The position numbers and the translations under genes are program-made. From the NCBI RefSeq assembly GCF_014230145.1, contig NZ_JACHVC010000013.1, positions 62,001 to 126,000 on the forward strand: DNA of 64,000 bases, given 5' to 3'. The DNA is from Pelagicoccus albus (GTDB lineage: Bacteria > Verrucomicrobiota > Verrucomicrobiia > Opitutales > Opitutaceae). Below, one piece after another: positions 17,124-25,063 of the stretch (position 1 is the stretch's first letter; each line of letters begins with the position of its first letter). The notes beneath the pieces were generated by a model, which did no database searches, was not told the origin of the DNA, and worked only from the letters and a program-made list of their open reading frames with translations.

Positions 17124-18395
17124 CTATTTCGAGTCTTGGATTGCTTTCTCTAAAACAGAAAGGGCCAGCGACAGGCTCGGGTCATCCCCATTCGCATCGC
17201 GATCTGCAGGACTGATCATCGTGCCAGGCTCATAGTCTTCGCGAAAGGTTCCGTCGACGTGATACATTCGCTCAAAGCCAAACTCGAGCCAGGCATTCGA
17301 TTCCTTCAGCTTCGTCGTCTTAATTCCTCCCAGAAGGTCAGCCATGGGCGCTCCGATTACTTCGACCGCTCCGATCGCATCTAAACCAATCGTCATGCCT
17401 TCGCCCATACTGCCTGTCCAACGACCGGCCAGCACTACGAAGGGTTTGCTGTAGTACGGTGCATTCGGCTTAGCGTAGGCGGTTTTCATCTCTGCCTCTG
17501 TGTACGGGACGCCTTTCTTTTGAGTTCGGTACAATTGGTAGGCGGTTTTCGTTTCGACGAAGTGACCTAGTATTGGCTCTGCCACCCCCGTATTCCCACC
17601 ACTTGGAGTGTTTCTCAAATCAATGATCAAGGCCTCTGTATCCAACAAGGAACTTATGGCATCCTCAAATGCGCGAGTAGTCTCTTGATTCCCCAACGAA
17701 TTGTTGAACCGGATATAACCAAACTCGCCAATCCTCTCGAAGCTTAGTGTAGGACCGTTATTTAATTCATCGATTGCTTGATAACTTGCAGCCAAAGGAT
17801 AGCTGACCGGCCCGTCTTCTTCCTTTAATAGAATTTCCCTTTGGCGGTTTCGATATCCACCCAAGGCTATGTTGATTCCGTAGGTAAGCTTGTCCGCGGA
17901 GAGACTGTCGAAGGGCACTCCCAGAACAGCCTCAACCGCCTCTTTCGGCTCCAATCCGTCAATTTCAATTAACTCCGCTCCCGGACGAATGCCTGCCAAA
18001 TCAGCAGTCCCTCCCGCTTTGACGTCTTCAATCAAGAAAATCTCATCTTCATAAACTGCTCTAAGATCAGACCCCGTCGGAAACACGCTAAAGTCATTCT
18101 CGTCGTAGGGACCGAGGTTTAGATGCGGATCTTGAAAGTGACGCAAAAACGATTGGCTCAAATCGATGAACTCCTTGATCGAACCGGCCTTTGCCGCACG
18201 GGCCTTGAAAGCACCTATCGTTTCCTCAAATGCAGCATCCTGCCGATCTAAGTAGGCGTATTGCTCCCGCAAAACACCTTCAAGCTCTTCCCATGCACTC
18301 TCTGCATCGAAGTCCTCCTCCGTCACAGGAGCTGAGCAGCCAAGAAACGAAATCGCAATCAATAGAAAAAACAGCCTTCCAATTAAAGTTCTCAT
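17124..18395 (-). CDS. S41-family (C-terminal processing-like) peptidase, probable lipoprotein
   Basis: 423 residues. The N-terminus ends in a lipobox-like FLGC (Cys20) after a hydrophobic stretch, so a membrane-anchored periplasmic lipoprotein is likely. A PDZ-like region at about 110-180 (EIFLIEDVKAGGTADLAGIRPGAELIEIDG) precedes the tail-specific protease core: GEFGYIRFNN, LIIDLRNTPSGG, then FVVLAGRWTGSMGEGM with the candidate catalytic Ser in GSMGE. These enzymes cut unfolded or tagged envelope proteins at their C-terminal side. The family Lys is not clearly recognisable in the usual spacing. It is isolated, followed by an S-layer of unrelated intergenic repeats rather than an operon partner. 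Confidence 0.85.
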   Translation of the reverse strand: MRTLIGRLFFLLIAISFLGCSAPVTEEDFDAESAWEELEGVLREQYAYLDRQDAAFEETIGAFKARAAKAGSIKEFIDLSQSFLRHFQDPHLNLGPYDENDFSVFPTGSDLRAVYEDEIFLIEDVKAGGTADLAGIRPGAELIEIDGLEPKEAVEAVLGVPFDSLSADKLTYGINIALGGYRNRQREILLKEEDGPVSYPLAASYQAIDELNNGPTLSFERIGEFGYIRFNNSLGNQETTRAFEDAISSLLDTEALIIDLRNTPSGGNTGVAEPILGHFVETKTAYQLYRTQKKGVPYTEAEMKTAYAKPNAPYYSKPFVVLAGRWTGSMGEGMTIGLDAIGAVEVIGAPMADLLGGIKTTKLKESNAWLEFGFERMYHVDGTFREDYEPGTMISPADRDANGDDPSLSLALSVLEKAIQDSK

Positions 18396-18830
18396 CTTCC
18401 GCGACTTAGCTAGCCCAAATAGAAAGGGTCAATATCCAAAAAACCAGGACAGAGCCAAGGAGGTTCGTTTTGCACAACGGCGATTGCCAAGTAGTGTTTC
18501 CTAGGGCTGGCCTTCACGCCATGCCGCCATGCAGGATCAGGTAGGGTGCGTCCGCCGCGTCGCACCTAGCATTGCAGGATCACGTGGGCGGGTGCCGCTT
18601 GAGAGTTTTTATTGGCCACCAAGAGGCACCAAAATCTAACCGCTGAAGGATCGGAGCTATAACCTCGACATCGAACGGCAACACACAATGTAAGATCAAT
18701 GGAGGGATATACTGTTGCTAGCACGCGGATACAGGAGGAGCCGAAAACAAAGAATCCTGAGCTTCTAAGCCGCAAACACCTTTTCGCGATGGTATTCGAG
18801 GAAACTTTGGTCGGGAGAATAGCGGGAGCC
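18396..18830. other. Intergenic stretch carrying one palindromic repeat
   Basis: About 435 bp between the S41 peptidase start and the restriction-island end. Apart from the repeat at 18541-18568, no gene or terminator was recognised. A plus-strand frame beginning at 18699 runs antisense into the small regulator gene and is not supported. Confidence 0.5.
18541..18568. repeat. Dispersed palindromic repeat, copy 3
   Basis: GGTGCGTC...GTCGCACC with the same CGCCGC loop and the same flanking words (GCAGGATCAG before, GCATTGCAGGATCA after) as the tandem pair at 0.5 kb. One arm carries an A-to-T change that breaks a base pair. Confidence 0.75.
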
Positions 18831-19001
18831 TTAGGTCTCATCGACCCATTTTGTAAGCTGTCCCGAATAGCTGAGCTTGTTGGCTTTGCAGATCTTTTTG
18901 AACTTAGTGGCAGTCTCTGGTTCGAGGCGGATGGTGATCGCTTCGCGAGGGATCTCTCGTGGTTTTCTGCCAGCTCCTTCGCGTTTACCCCCTCTTGGCA
19001 C
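18831..19001 (-). CDS. Small ribbon-helix-helix-like protein, GTG start inside the preceding gene
   Basis: 56 residues. The start is the GTG at 19001, preceded by AAAGGAGC with about 7 nt spacing; both lie inside the last codons of the upstream gene, which it overlaps by 17 bp in another frame. The product begins with a Gly/Arg-rich GGKREGAGRKPRE and continues ITIRLEPETATKFKKICKAN, a pattern of a short beta-strand followed by a helix typical of ribbon-helix-helix DNA-binding proteins; it ends GQLTKWVDET. It is the last gene of the restriction island and could be a repressor, an antitoxin-like protein or a DNA-binding accessory. Reading this frame from an upstream ATG (19166) would only translate the neighbour out of frame. 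Confidence 0.6.
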   Translation of the reverse strand: MPRGGKREGAGRKPREIPREAITIRLEPETATKFKKICKANKLSYSGQLTKWVDET

Positions 19002-19263
19002 CGAATAGCTCCTTTGCTGTTGGTACGCCCTTTTGCGGCACCTCGATCTGGCCGTCTTCAGTGTTGAGCCAAATCCTGCCGTTGTAACTGATTTCGCCAA
19101 TCTCTTCGCCGTTATCGTTGTAGAGCTCGATAGAGCAGCGGGGCATTTCGCTCGCTCCACGGTCACCTTTGTAAGCGTCCATCAGTGCGGAGCATTGGTC
19201 GACCTCGATTGCGATGAGTTCGGTGCCTTTCCGTAGGAAGAGCTTAGATGTAATTGGATCCAT
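18985..19263 (-). CDS. Small protein of the restriction island, function unknown
   Basis: 92 residues from ATG 19263 (an ATG 39 bases upstream is also possible). It looks like a compact alpha/beta protein: IAIEVDQCSALMDAYKGD then CSIELYNDNGEEIGEISYNGRIWLNTEDGQIEVP, a run of probable beta-strands with turns. No catalytic motif is visible and I do not recognise a family. It lies 79 bp after the DUF2357 nuclease gene and overlaps the following small RHH-like gene by 17 bp, so the two small genes are almost certainly translated together. The pair could be a toxin-antitoxin-like unit or an immunity/control add-on to the restriction genes; this is inferred from the overlap only. Confidence 0.55.
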   Translation of the reverse strand: MDPITSKLFLRKGTELIAIEVDQCSALMDAYKGDRGASEMPRCSIELYNDNGEEIGEISYNGRIWLNTEDGQIEVPQKGVPTAKELFGAKRG

Positions 19264-19342
19264 GGAAAGTAAGCTAATCCGGTTTAGAAAAAACGCAATC
19301 ATTTATTCAAAAGGCATTAGGAGACCTTAGCCGTATTCTGTA

Positions 19343-21742
19343 CTAAAAATGGGGTTGGAGGATTTCATCCCAAGGGCAGGTGACAGCCATGTAGCGATTG
19401 CCTGATCGGTGCTTCTTGTGAACTTCGGTCACGTCCCTTTGGGGGAAGTCTCGTGAATCGCTAAATGTGAAGAGAAGGTAGTGGTCGACCGAGCCTGGTT
19501 GAAGCTTGTCGCTTAATCCTTGAGCAGCGATGAACTCGTTTAGTTTTTCTTTGAATACGAAGCGAGCGCTTCGCACCTTGGCGCGCCAGCCTAGGGTTTG
19601 CATGGGTTCTCGACGACCGCCACCGCAAGGGATGAATTCTGACCCAATTTCGATGCTGAGATCGAGATTCAGTTCTCTCGCTGGGTCGCCTCTAGGAACC
19701 GCGTGGCAATAAGCAAAACCGAACTCTCTGAAGATCTGGGCATCACTAGCTCGTAGCCAAAGTAGTACGCAGGGGGCGTTTTTGCGGGCGACGCTGTAGC
19801 GGACTTGGGCTTCCTCGACTTGGTCGGGTTTTTCCTTGTGGGCTTGGTAGCTGGTGTCGGAGACGTATCGGTATTGGCTGAATTGGTCCGCTTGGTGGTC
19901 GAGGACTTCCGCAATGAAGGATTTCAAGGCTTCTAGCGATTGCTCGTTTCCGGGCTTAAGTGAAAGGGCTCCGACTCCAGGGGCTATTTCGTGGAACTTG
20001 CTTATCTTCTCCGGAGTGTCTCGCGTTCCTGGGTACAGAACGTAGGAACCGATGGTGTTTCTCAACGCATCGTTGTAGGTGTGCATCTTGAGGAGATCGC
20101 CGCGTTTGTAGACGGCTGTTGCTTTGGTGATCAGTTTCTCGTCAGAGATTTCACTATCGTCTTCGTTCTGATTTGGGTCGCCAAAAAGTTCGGTGATCTG
20201 CTCGGCTCGATACTTCGCGTCGAAATGCAGGTAGGAGACTTTACCCAACTGAACGGCGTCTGTCTCTTTTTTGCAGGAGCTGGGATAAATGGCAAAGGTG
20301 TAGTCGGGGCGAAATTGGCGTGAGTAGGAGCCCGTTGCGATGTCCTCGCTTGTTGCCTTGAAGGTCCGTTCGTAGTAGAGATCGACATTCAGTTGTTCGC
20401 CAGAAGGGGCGGTCCAGCGGAAGCGGGTTTTCGATTTCTTTCCGGATTGAAGGTTGATGTCGATTTGCCCGTTTGATTCGGAAATGAAGTTTTCTGGATC
20501 GTCGCTTTTCCCTTCGATCGCTTCCATTCTAGGAAGCTCTTTTAGCAACCTATAAAGCCGAATAAAGATCCAGTATTCATAGAGGGTAGCGACGTCTCGC
20601 GAATCGCCTTGGTAGCAGTCTTCGTTGCCCGTCCAGTTCAGGCTGGCAGCGGCTTGTGTTAGCAGCCAAGCGCGTAGGATTTCTCGGTAACCTTCCCGTT
20701 TCTGTAGAGTTTGGTTGTCGAGTGGAAGTCGCGTCATGGCACAGATCTCTCGGAAAAAAGGACGGCTCACCAATGCATCGAGCTGCTTTACTAGGTCGGC
20801 GGCCTCTTGAGCGACGGTTGCTCCTGTTCCTTGCTTTGCCTCAAGTGTGTCCACCACTTCGATACAAAGCTGGCGGAAGAAATGGAGAGCGTATTTGATG
20901 AATCGGTTTGGATCTGTGTCGTAGCTTTCGCGTTTTCTGGTGTCGAGAACTTCAGCAGGACGAGGGCTGCCATTGACTCGTTGCCAGGAACGGAGCATTT
21001 GCGAGGGGTTTGACAGATAGTCGCTGGATCGGGCCGCCGCGACAGGTTTCCACTCGCGTTCGATTCTCAGCTCCGAATGCGGATTGCGGCTGATTGCTTC
21101 CAGCAATCGCCCGACTTTTTCATCGGTAAGGAAATTGCGGAGGAAGAGAAATTGCTCCAAGATCAGCCGATATTGTTTTTCGGTATCGGCAGAGAATGAA
21201 AGGGAGGTCGGGGCTTCCCAATTGAGCAAAAGCTGCTCGCAGAAATGCGCTATATCTTCGGTTAAAGATCGGTATTCAGTGTCGAAGTCGAACTTTCTGG
21301 ATACGATTTCCAGAGGAATCGTGAGGAGCGTTTCGCCCTCAGGATCCAAAATCTGGATCGAGGCGAAACCGAGGTGGTTCACGACTTGGAATTGGCCCGA
21401 CTCGAGTTGGCCCTTTCTGCGTCGCTCGTTCCAAAGATGCTTCTTCCCGCTCTTGAGCGAAGATTCGATTCTCAGCCCGTTGTTCTCTCCGCTGGTTTCG
21501 AAAGCCCATTCGTAGTGCTCTGTCTCCAGAAGGCGAATACGAATGCTGTCACCATTCTCGACGATTTGGATGGGCCGTTTCGTTTCGTGGCTGGATGCTC
21601 TCGCTCGCCAGTTTTTCGGGAGAGACGCGAATGCCGTCTCTCCTTCAGGAGAGCTTAGGTCGAGATCAGGTTTCGAGTGGGCGAGTAGAAAGAACCCTTC
21701 TTGGGGAAGGGGAATGGCCAGCAGCTCGAAGCTTTCCTCCAT
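19343..21742 (-). CDS. DUF2357 / PD-(D/E)XK nuclease subunit, McrC-like
   Basis: 799 residues. The N-terminal half (about 60-300) fits DUF2357. The nuclease part carries hallmarks of the PDDEXK_7 family: TLYEYWIFIRLYRLLKEL (387-404), RPDYTFAIYP (Asp480) and YLHFDAKYR (Asp508-Ala-Lys510), then LKMHTYNDALRNTIGSYVLY. It would be the DNA-cleaving partner of the AAA+ GTPase encoded 14 bp upstream, as McrC is for McrB. A further C-terminal region (about 640-799), including APCVLLWLRASDAQIFREFGFAYCHAVPRG split by a loop, is not part of the usual architecture and I do not recognise it; it may read DNA modification or bind a partner. Cytoplasmic. GTP-dependent cleavage is inferred from the partner. 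Confidence 0.8.
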   Translation of the reverse strand: MEESFELLAIPLPQEGFFLLAHSKPDLDLSSPEGETAFASLPKNWRARASSHETKRPIQIVENGDSIRIRLLETEHYEWAFETSGENNGLRIESSLKSGKKHLWNERRRKGQLESGQFQVVNHLGFASIQILDPEGETLLTIPLEIVSRKFDFDTEYRSLTEDIAHFCEQLLLNWEAPTSLSFSADTEKQYRLILEQFLFLRNFLTDEKVGRLLEAISRNPHSELRIEREWKPVAAARSSDYLSNPSQMLRSWQRVNGSPRPAEVLDTRKRESYDTDPNRFIKYALHFFRQLCIEVVDTLEAKQGTGATVAQEAADLVKQLDALVSRPFFREICAMTRLPLDNQTLQKREGYREILRAWLLTQAAASLNWTGNEDCYQGDSRDVATLYEYWIFIRLYRLLKELPRMEAIEGKSDDPENFISESNGQIDINLQSGKKSKTRFRWTAPSGEQLNVDLYYERTFKATSEDIATGSYSRQFRPDYTFAIYPSSCKKETDAVQLGKVSYLHFDAKYRAEQITELFGDPNQNEDDSEISDEKLITKATAVYKRGDLLKMHTYNDALRNTIGSYVLYPGTRDTPEKISKFHEIAPGVGALSLKPGNEQSLEALKSFIAEVLDHQADQFSQYRYVSDTSYQAHKEKPDQVEEAQVRYSVARKNAPCVLLWLRASDAQIFREFGFAYCHAVPRGDPARELNLDLSIEIGSEFIPCGGGRREPMQTLGWRAKVRSARFVFKEKLNEFIAAQGLSDKLQPGSVDHYLLFTFSDSRDFPQRDVTEVHKKHRSGNRYMAVTCPWDEILQPHF

Positions 21743-21756
21743 GGCGTATCGCTGGC

Positions 21757-23424
21757 TTAGTGGACGAAACTGACGAATTGTTCGTCAAGGAGTGTGGCGG
21801 CCATGCTTTGGAGCTTTTTCAAAGAATTCGGGAATGTAGCACCCTCTGTTTTGAAATCGCTCACCTCCTTTAGCTTAGGTTCCGCTTCTTCATCTTCTCT
21901 TGCAGTGCCTTGCTCACAATAACGAGCAAGCTCGGCGAGGAGTTTGCCGATGCGGCCCACAGATCCGTGCAGCTTTGGTAGGAGCTTTTGTAAGACTTGG
22001 TCGTCGAGATCCTTTTTCCAATCGCCCGCGTCCCACGCCTCTTTGTTTTCGCTCAGGTGGCGACAGACTTTGAGGTAGCGGAGCACTTCGTTGCTGGAGC
22101 GAAACGCGAATTCGAAACGTCCCGCTTTCAGGATTTTGAAAAGATCGAGAATGTGCTGGTTGACCGGTTCCTTTACGGAAACGGGGAGGGCGTCTAGTCC
22201 TGCTTCTTCGGTGTCGTTGCGAGCCTTGAGGGCGAGAGCGAGGAAGGCCTCAGCGATGCCATTTGCTGCCTTCTCGACAGCTGGATACGGTCCAGGCCCC
22301 TTAAGGAATTCCTCGATCGCTGATTCGTCGATTGTGAATTCGATCACGTTGGCTCGGTCGAGCACTTTGGGGCTGAACATGTAGGTGGTCTCGTCGATGT
22401 TGACCGTGCCGATGACGAAGAGGTTTTTCGGATAAGAGAGTTTGCGAGGAACGCCGAGCGTATCGCCTGAAAAACGTGGTAGCGTGTAGTCGCTCACTTC
22501 GCGTGGACCTTCGTCGTGTAGTGAGAGCTTGCCGTCCTTTTGCTCCATAGTGGAGAGGAAGTCGGCGAAGTAGCGCTCGACATGAGACAAGTTCATCTCG
22601 TCTAGTATTAGGAAATAGGGTACGGCAGCGTTTCGGTTCGCCTCTAGTAGAAGATCGAGAACCTTTGTCGATTGATAGATGGGGCGGTTGTTTGGAGGAC
22701 CTTCGTCACGCAAGTGGTTGACGAAGCCTAGAACGTTGCGGTTATCGGTCCAGTCGGCACCGACAGGGACGATGGCGGAATTTGTCGCCTCCTCGATTTC
22801 TTCGCTATTCCGAAAGTGTTCGGCCAACGCTTCTGCGAGTTTCGTTTTTCCGGTGCCTGATGCACCTGTAAGGATGGCGAAGGGTTTAGTTGCGATAGCT
22901 TTGAAAATTCTATCGCTATAGACGATGGAAGAAAACTCTACGGGGTGTTGTAACTCGATACCGCGTTTTCGTGGTTCGAAGCCTTCTATGAGTTTGTCAA
23001 CTGCTTCAATTGCTTTGTCAATTGAGGCAACACTTAGATCTATAGCGTTGTCTTGATAAGAATTGGGATCTTTTCCCGATGCCCAATCTATGATTTTAGC
23101 CAATCCAGTAAATGTGGGTTTTGTCTGTACTTGAACTAAAGAGCGTGCAGCTCGATTTGAAAAAAAGTTAGAGCCAAGACTTCTCCATTCGTGTTCGACG
23201 TAGTAATTGTGCCCCGAAAATTCGTCGTTGTGTTCCTTTATATCTTTCAGGGTTTGGAGGAGTTCGAAAAAACCTAAGTTGAATTCTTTCATTTCTCCCC
23301 GTCTAGGGGTATTGCATAGCGAAATGTGACCGTCATGTAGGACGTCCAAATTATATTCAGTTGAGACAGAGTCAGCGAACTGTTTTAGGTTCTGAAATTG
23401 TTCAAAGTGATCTATCTCGGACAT
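21757..23424 (-). CDS. McrB-like AAA+ GTPase of a restriction system
   Basis: 555 residues. The N-terminal ~150 residues are a specific region, perhaps for DNA recognition. The AAA+ core shows Walker A GASGTGKT (187-194), Walker B FLILDEMNLSHVERYF (Asp275, Glu276) and TVNIDETTYMFSPKVLDRAN (340 onwards), equivalent to the McrB-type signature that confers GTP use. Such proteins form hexamers that move on or pull DNA and activate a nuclease subunit, here the DUF2357 protein encoded 14 bp downstream. The gene starts 15 bp after the Dcm-type methyltransferase stop, so modification and restriction functions are in one transcript. LlaJI- and BsuMI-type systems show the same combination. Confidence 0.85.
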   Translation of the reverse strand: MSEIDHFEQFQNLKQFADSVSTEYNLDVLHDGHISLCNTPRRGEMKEFNLGFFELLQTLKDIKEHNDEFSGHNYYVEHEWRSLGSNFFSNRAARSLVQVQTKPTFTGLAKIIDWASGKDPNSYQDNAIDLSVASIDKAIEAVDKLIEGFEPRKRGIELQHPVEFSSIVYSDRIFKAIATKPFAILTGASGTGKTKLAEALAEHFRNSEEIEEATNSAIVPVGADWTDNRNVLGFVNHLRDEGPPNNRPIYQSTKVLDLLLEANRNAAVPYFLILDEMNLSHVERYFADFLSTMEQKDGKLSLHDEGPREVSDYTLPRFSGDTLGVPRKLSYPKNLFVIGTVNIDETTYMFSPKVLDRANVIEFTIDESAIEEFLKGPGPYPAVEKAANGIAEAFLALALKARNDTEEAGLDALPVSVKEPVNQHILDLFKILKAGRFEFAFRSSNEVLRYLKVCRHLSENKEAWDAGDWKKDLDDQVLQKLLPKLHGSVGRIGKLLAELARYCEQGTAREDEEAEPKLKEVSDFKTEGATFPNSLKKLQSMAATLLDEQFVSFVH

Positions 23425-23439
23425 TTTATTGGGTACTTC

Positions 23440-24786
23440 TTACAAGCAGACGGGTTCAAGGGGAAGCAGAGTGTTGGAACTCTGTTTTGGGGAATCTAGT
23501 GCGGAAAATATGTTTCTACTTATTGCCTCGATTACGGGTACTGCAACGGAGTTTCCAAATTGTTGATACGAATGCCGCTTCGAATCATGATACTTGAAAT
23601 CTTCCGGATAGCCTTGGATCCGAGCGCATTCTCTAGGGGTTAGAATTCTCGGGTTGTTATTCTTTTGGTCGATAAGAATCTCGCTGCCATCTTTCCAATA
23701 TCTTGCGGAGATGGTGTTTACGTACTGACTTTCTTCATCAAACAAAGAGTACCCGAAGCCGTTACCTCTTTCTCTGTGCTCACGAAGTCTTCTCTGGTGT
23801 CCTGCCCAAAGCTTATCCGAAATGGTGAACTGTGAATCTACTCGTTTCTCTAGTATGTCTCCAACCTTCGAGTAAATAGAATGACGATTGTTCTTAGGGA
23901 ACTCAAAATGGATCGGTTGAGAGAACGCGACTATGAATATACGTTCTCTGTTCTGTGGAACTCCTTGGTCGTAAGCGCTCACTACTTTTGAATACACTTT
24001 GTATCCGATTTCTTTCAAGGCGTTGCAGATGACCGCGAACGTCTTTCCTTTGTCGTGACCTCTGAGTCGCTTGACGTTTTCAAGAAACAAAACCTTAGGA
24101 CGGTGAATTTTAGCAATAGTTAGAATATCGAAGAATAAAGTGCCTCTAGCGTCTTCGAAGCCTAATTGACGTCCAGCCTGCGAAAACGGCTGGCAGGGGA
24201 ACCCTCCACACAGAATGTCATGATCTGGGATGTTGTCTGTTTTTATGGATACGTCAGTATCAGTCTTGGTGAAGTTTGTGATATCACCAAATGGAACTTC
24301 GCCGTAGTTTTGGTAGTAAGTCTCTTTGGCGTGCTTATCCCATTCTGACGAGAAGACGCACTTTCCGCCAAGGCGTTCCAATGCGATGCGGAATCCTCCA
24401 ATACCTGCAAAGAGATCGATGAAGGTGAACTTGGGCTTCATCTGTGGTGGAAAAGGTATGGCGCCGAAATCAATGTGAACTGGCTTTGGTGTTTTGGGAA
24501 TGCGCTTTGGACCGGATGCGGGATTGTCCGTTTGGAGTTGGCAATGGGCGCGTAAGATTTCTACCCACTTTTCAGCATAGGATGCATCGAGGAGGATAGG
24601 TGGTTCCTTTGGGGACTGTAACCAATGCGAAACGATGGCGGGAAGCTCTTCGCGAACGATTGGATCGAATTCGGAAGCAGCTTCGGCAGCGAGGATAAGT
24701 TTTAAGGCGTCTTCGTGAGAAATGACGAGGGAGCCGTCGCGTGGAGTGGCGGCTTTGGCGACTCCGTTGATCTTGAGCGTTTTCAT
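23440..24786 (-). CDS. DNA (cytosine-5) methyltransferase
   Basis: 448 residues. It transfers a methyl group from SAM to C5 of cytosine in a specific DNA site. Motifs in order: I FIDLFAGIGGFRIALERLGG (121-140), IV GGFPCQPFSQAGRQ (catalytic Cys198), VI FLENVKRL, VIII QGVPQNRERIFIV (about 274-286), IX RILTPRECARIQGYPEDF and X SYQQFGNSVAVPVI. The target-recognition region lies between VIII and IX (about 290-370), so the site cannot be read. The first ~115 residues (LVISHEDALKLILAAEAASE...) are an extra N-terminal domain not needed for catalysis. It follows the RHH regulator by 3 bp and precedes the McrB-like gene, giving the protective half of the system. Confidence 0.92.
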   Translation of the reverse strand: MKTLKINGVAKAATPRDGSLVISHEDALKLILAAEAASEFDPIVREELPAIVSHWLQSPKEPPILLDASYAEKWVEILRAHCQLQTDNPASGPKRIPKTPKPVHIDFGAIPFPPQMKPKFTFIDLFAGIGGFRIALERLGGKCVFSSEWDKHAKETYYQNYGEVPFGDITNFTKTDTDVSIKTDNIPDHDILCGGFPCQPFSQAGRQLGFEDARGTLFFDILTIAKIHRPKVLFLENVKRLRGHDKGKTFAVICNALKEIGYKVYSKVVSAYDQGVPQNRERIFIVAFSQPIHFEFPKNNRHSIYSKVGDILEKRVDSQFTISDKLWAGHQRRLREHRERGNGFGYSLFDEESQYVNTISARYWKDGSEILIDQKNNNPRILTPRECARIQGYPEDFKYHDSKRHSYQQFGNSVAVPVIEAISRNIFSALDSPKQSSNTLLPLEPVCL

Positions 24787-24789
24787 GGG

Positions 24790-25011
24790 CTAGGCGTTCC
24801 GAGCAGTTGAGCGATTAGGGGCATTGTAGGATGCCTCGGGATCGGCAACCAGGGAAAGCGTGGGCTGCTGGTAGTCCTCGCAAAGCCGCTTGGCGTGGTT
24901 GAGAAACCACTCCTTCATAGTGCAGTCTTGGGCGGCGAGGGCGGCGTAGATCTCGGTCTTAAACTCGGGATCCACATCGATGACGATTCTTCCGGACGAT
25001 CCTTTAGGCAT
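24790..25011 (-). CDS. Ribbon-helix-helix-type regulator of the restriction operon
   Basis: 73 residues. RIVIDVDPEFKTEIYAALAAQDCTMKEW has the strand-helix-helix layout of CopG/Arc-like DNA-binding proteins; the strand (RIVIDVD) would lie in the DNA major groove of a dimer. The C-terminal tail (LSLVADPEASYNAPNRSTARNA) looks disordered. It lies directly upstream of the methyltransferase gene (3 bp) and just downstream of two near-palindromic 10-mers at 25016-25039, a likely own operator. Controlling methyltransferase against nuclease expression is a common task of such proteins in restriction systems; the assignment is inferred from fold and position. No Shine-Dalgarno sequence precedes its ATG. 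Confidence 0.7.
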   Translation of the reverse strand: MPKGSSGRIVIDVDPEFKTEIYAALAAQDCTMKEWFLNHAKRLCEDYQQPTLSLVADPEASYNAPNRSTARNA

Positions 25012-25015
25012 GGAC

Positions 25016-25039
25016 GTGACGTTACATAGGTCACGTTAC
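25016..25039. promoter_or_regulatory. Putative operator: two GTNACGTNAC sites
   Basis: GTGACGTTAC (25016-25025) and GTCACGTTAC (25030-25039) are near-palindromes of the form GTNACGTNAC, 14 bp centre to centre, sitting 5 bp from the start codon of the RHH gene. Tandem short palindromes are typical of RHH repressor sites, so autoregulation is likely. Confidence 0.55.
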
Positions 25040-25063
25040 ATGCGTCAAGGCTCTGCTTCGCCG

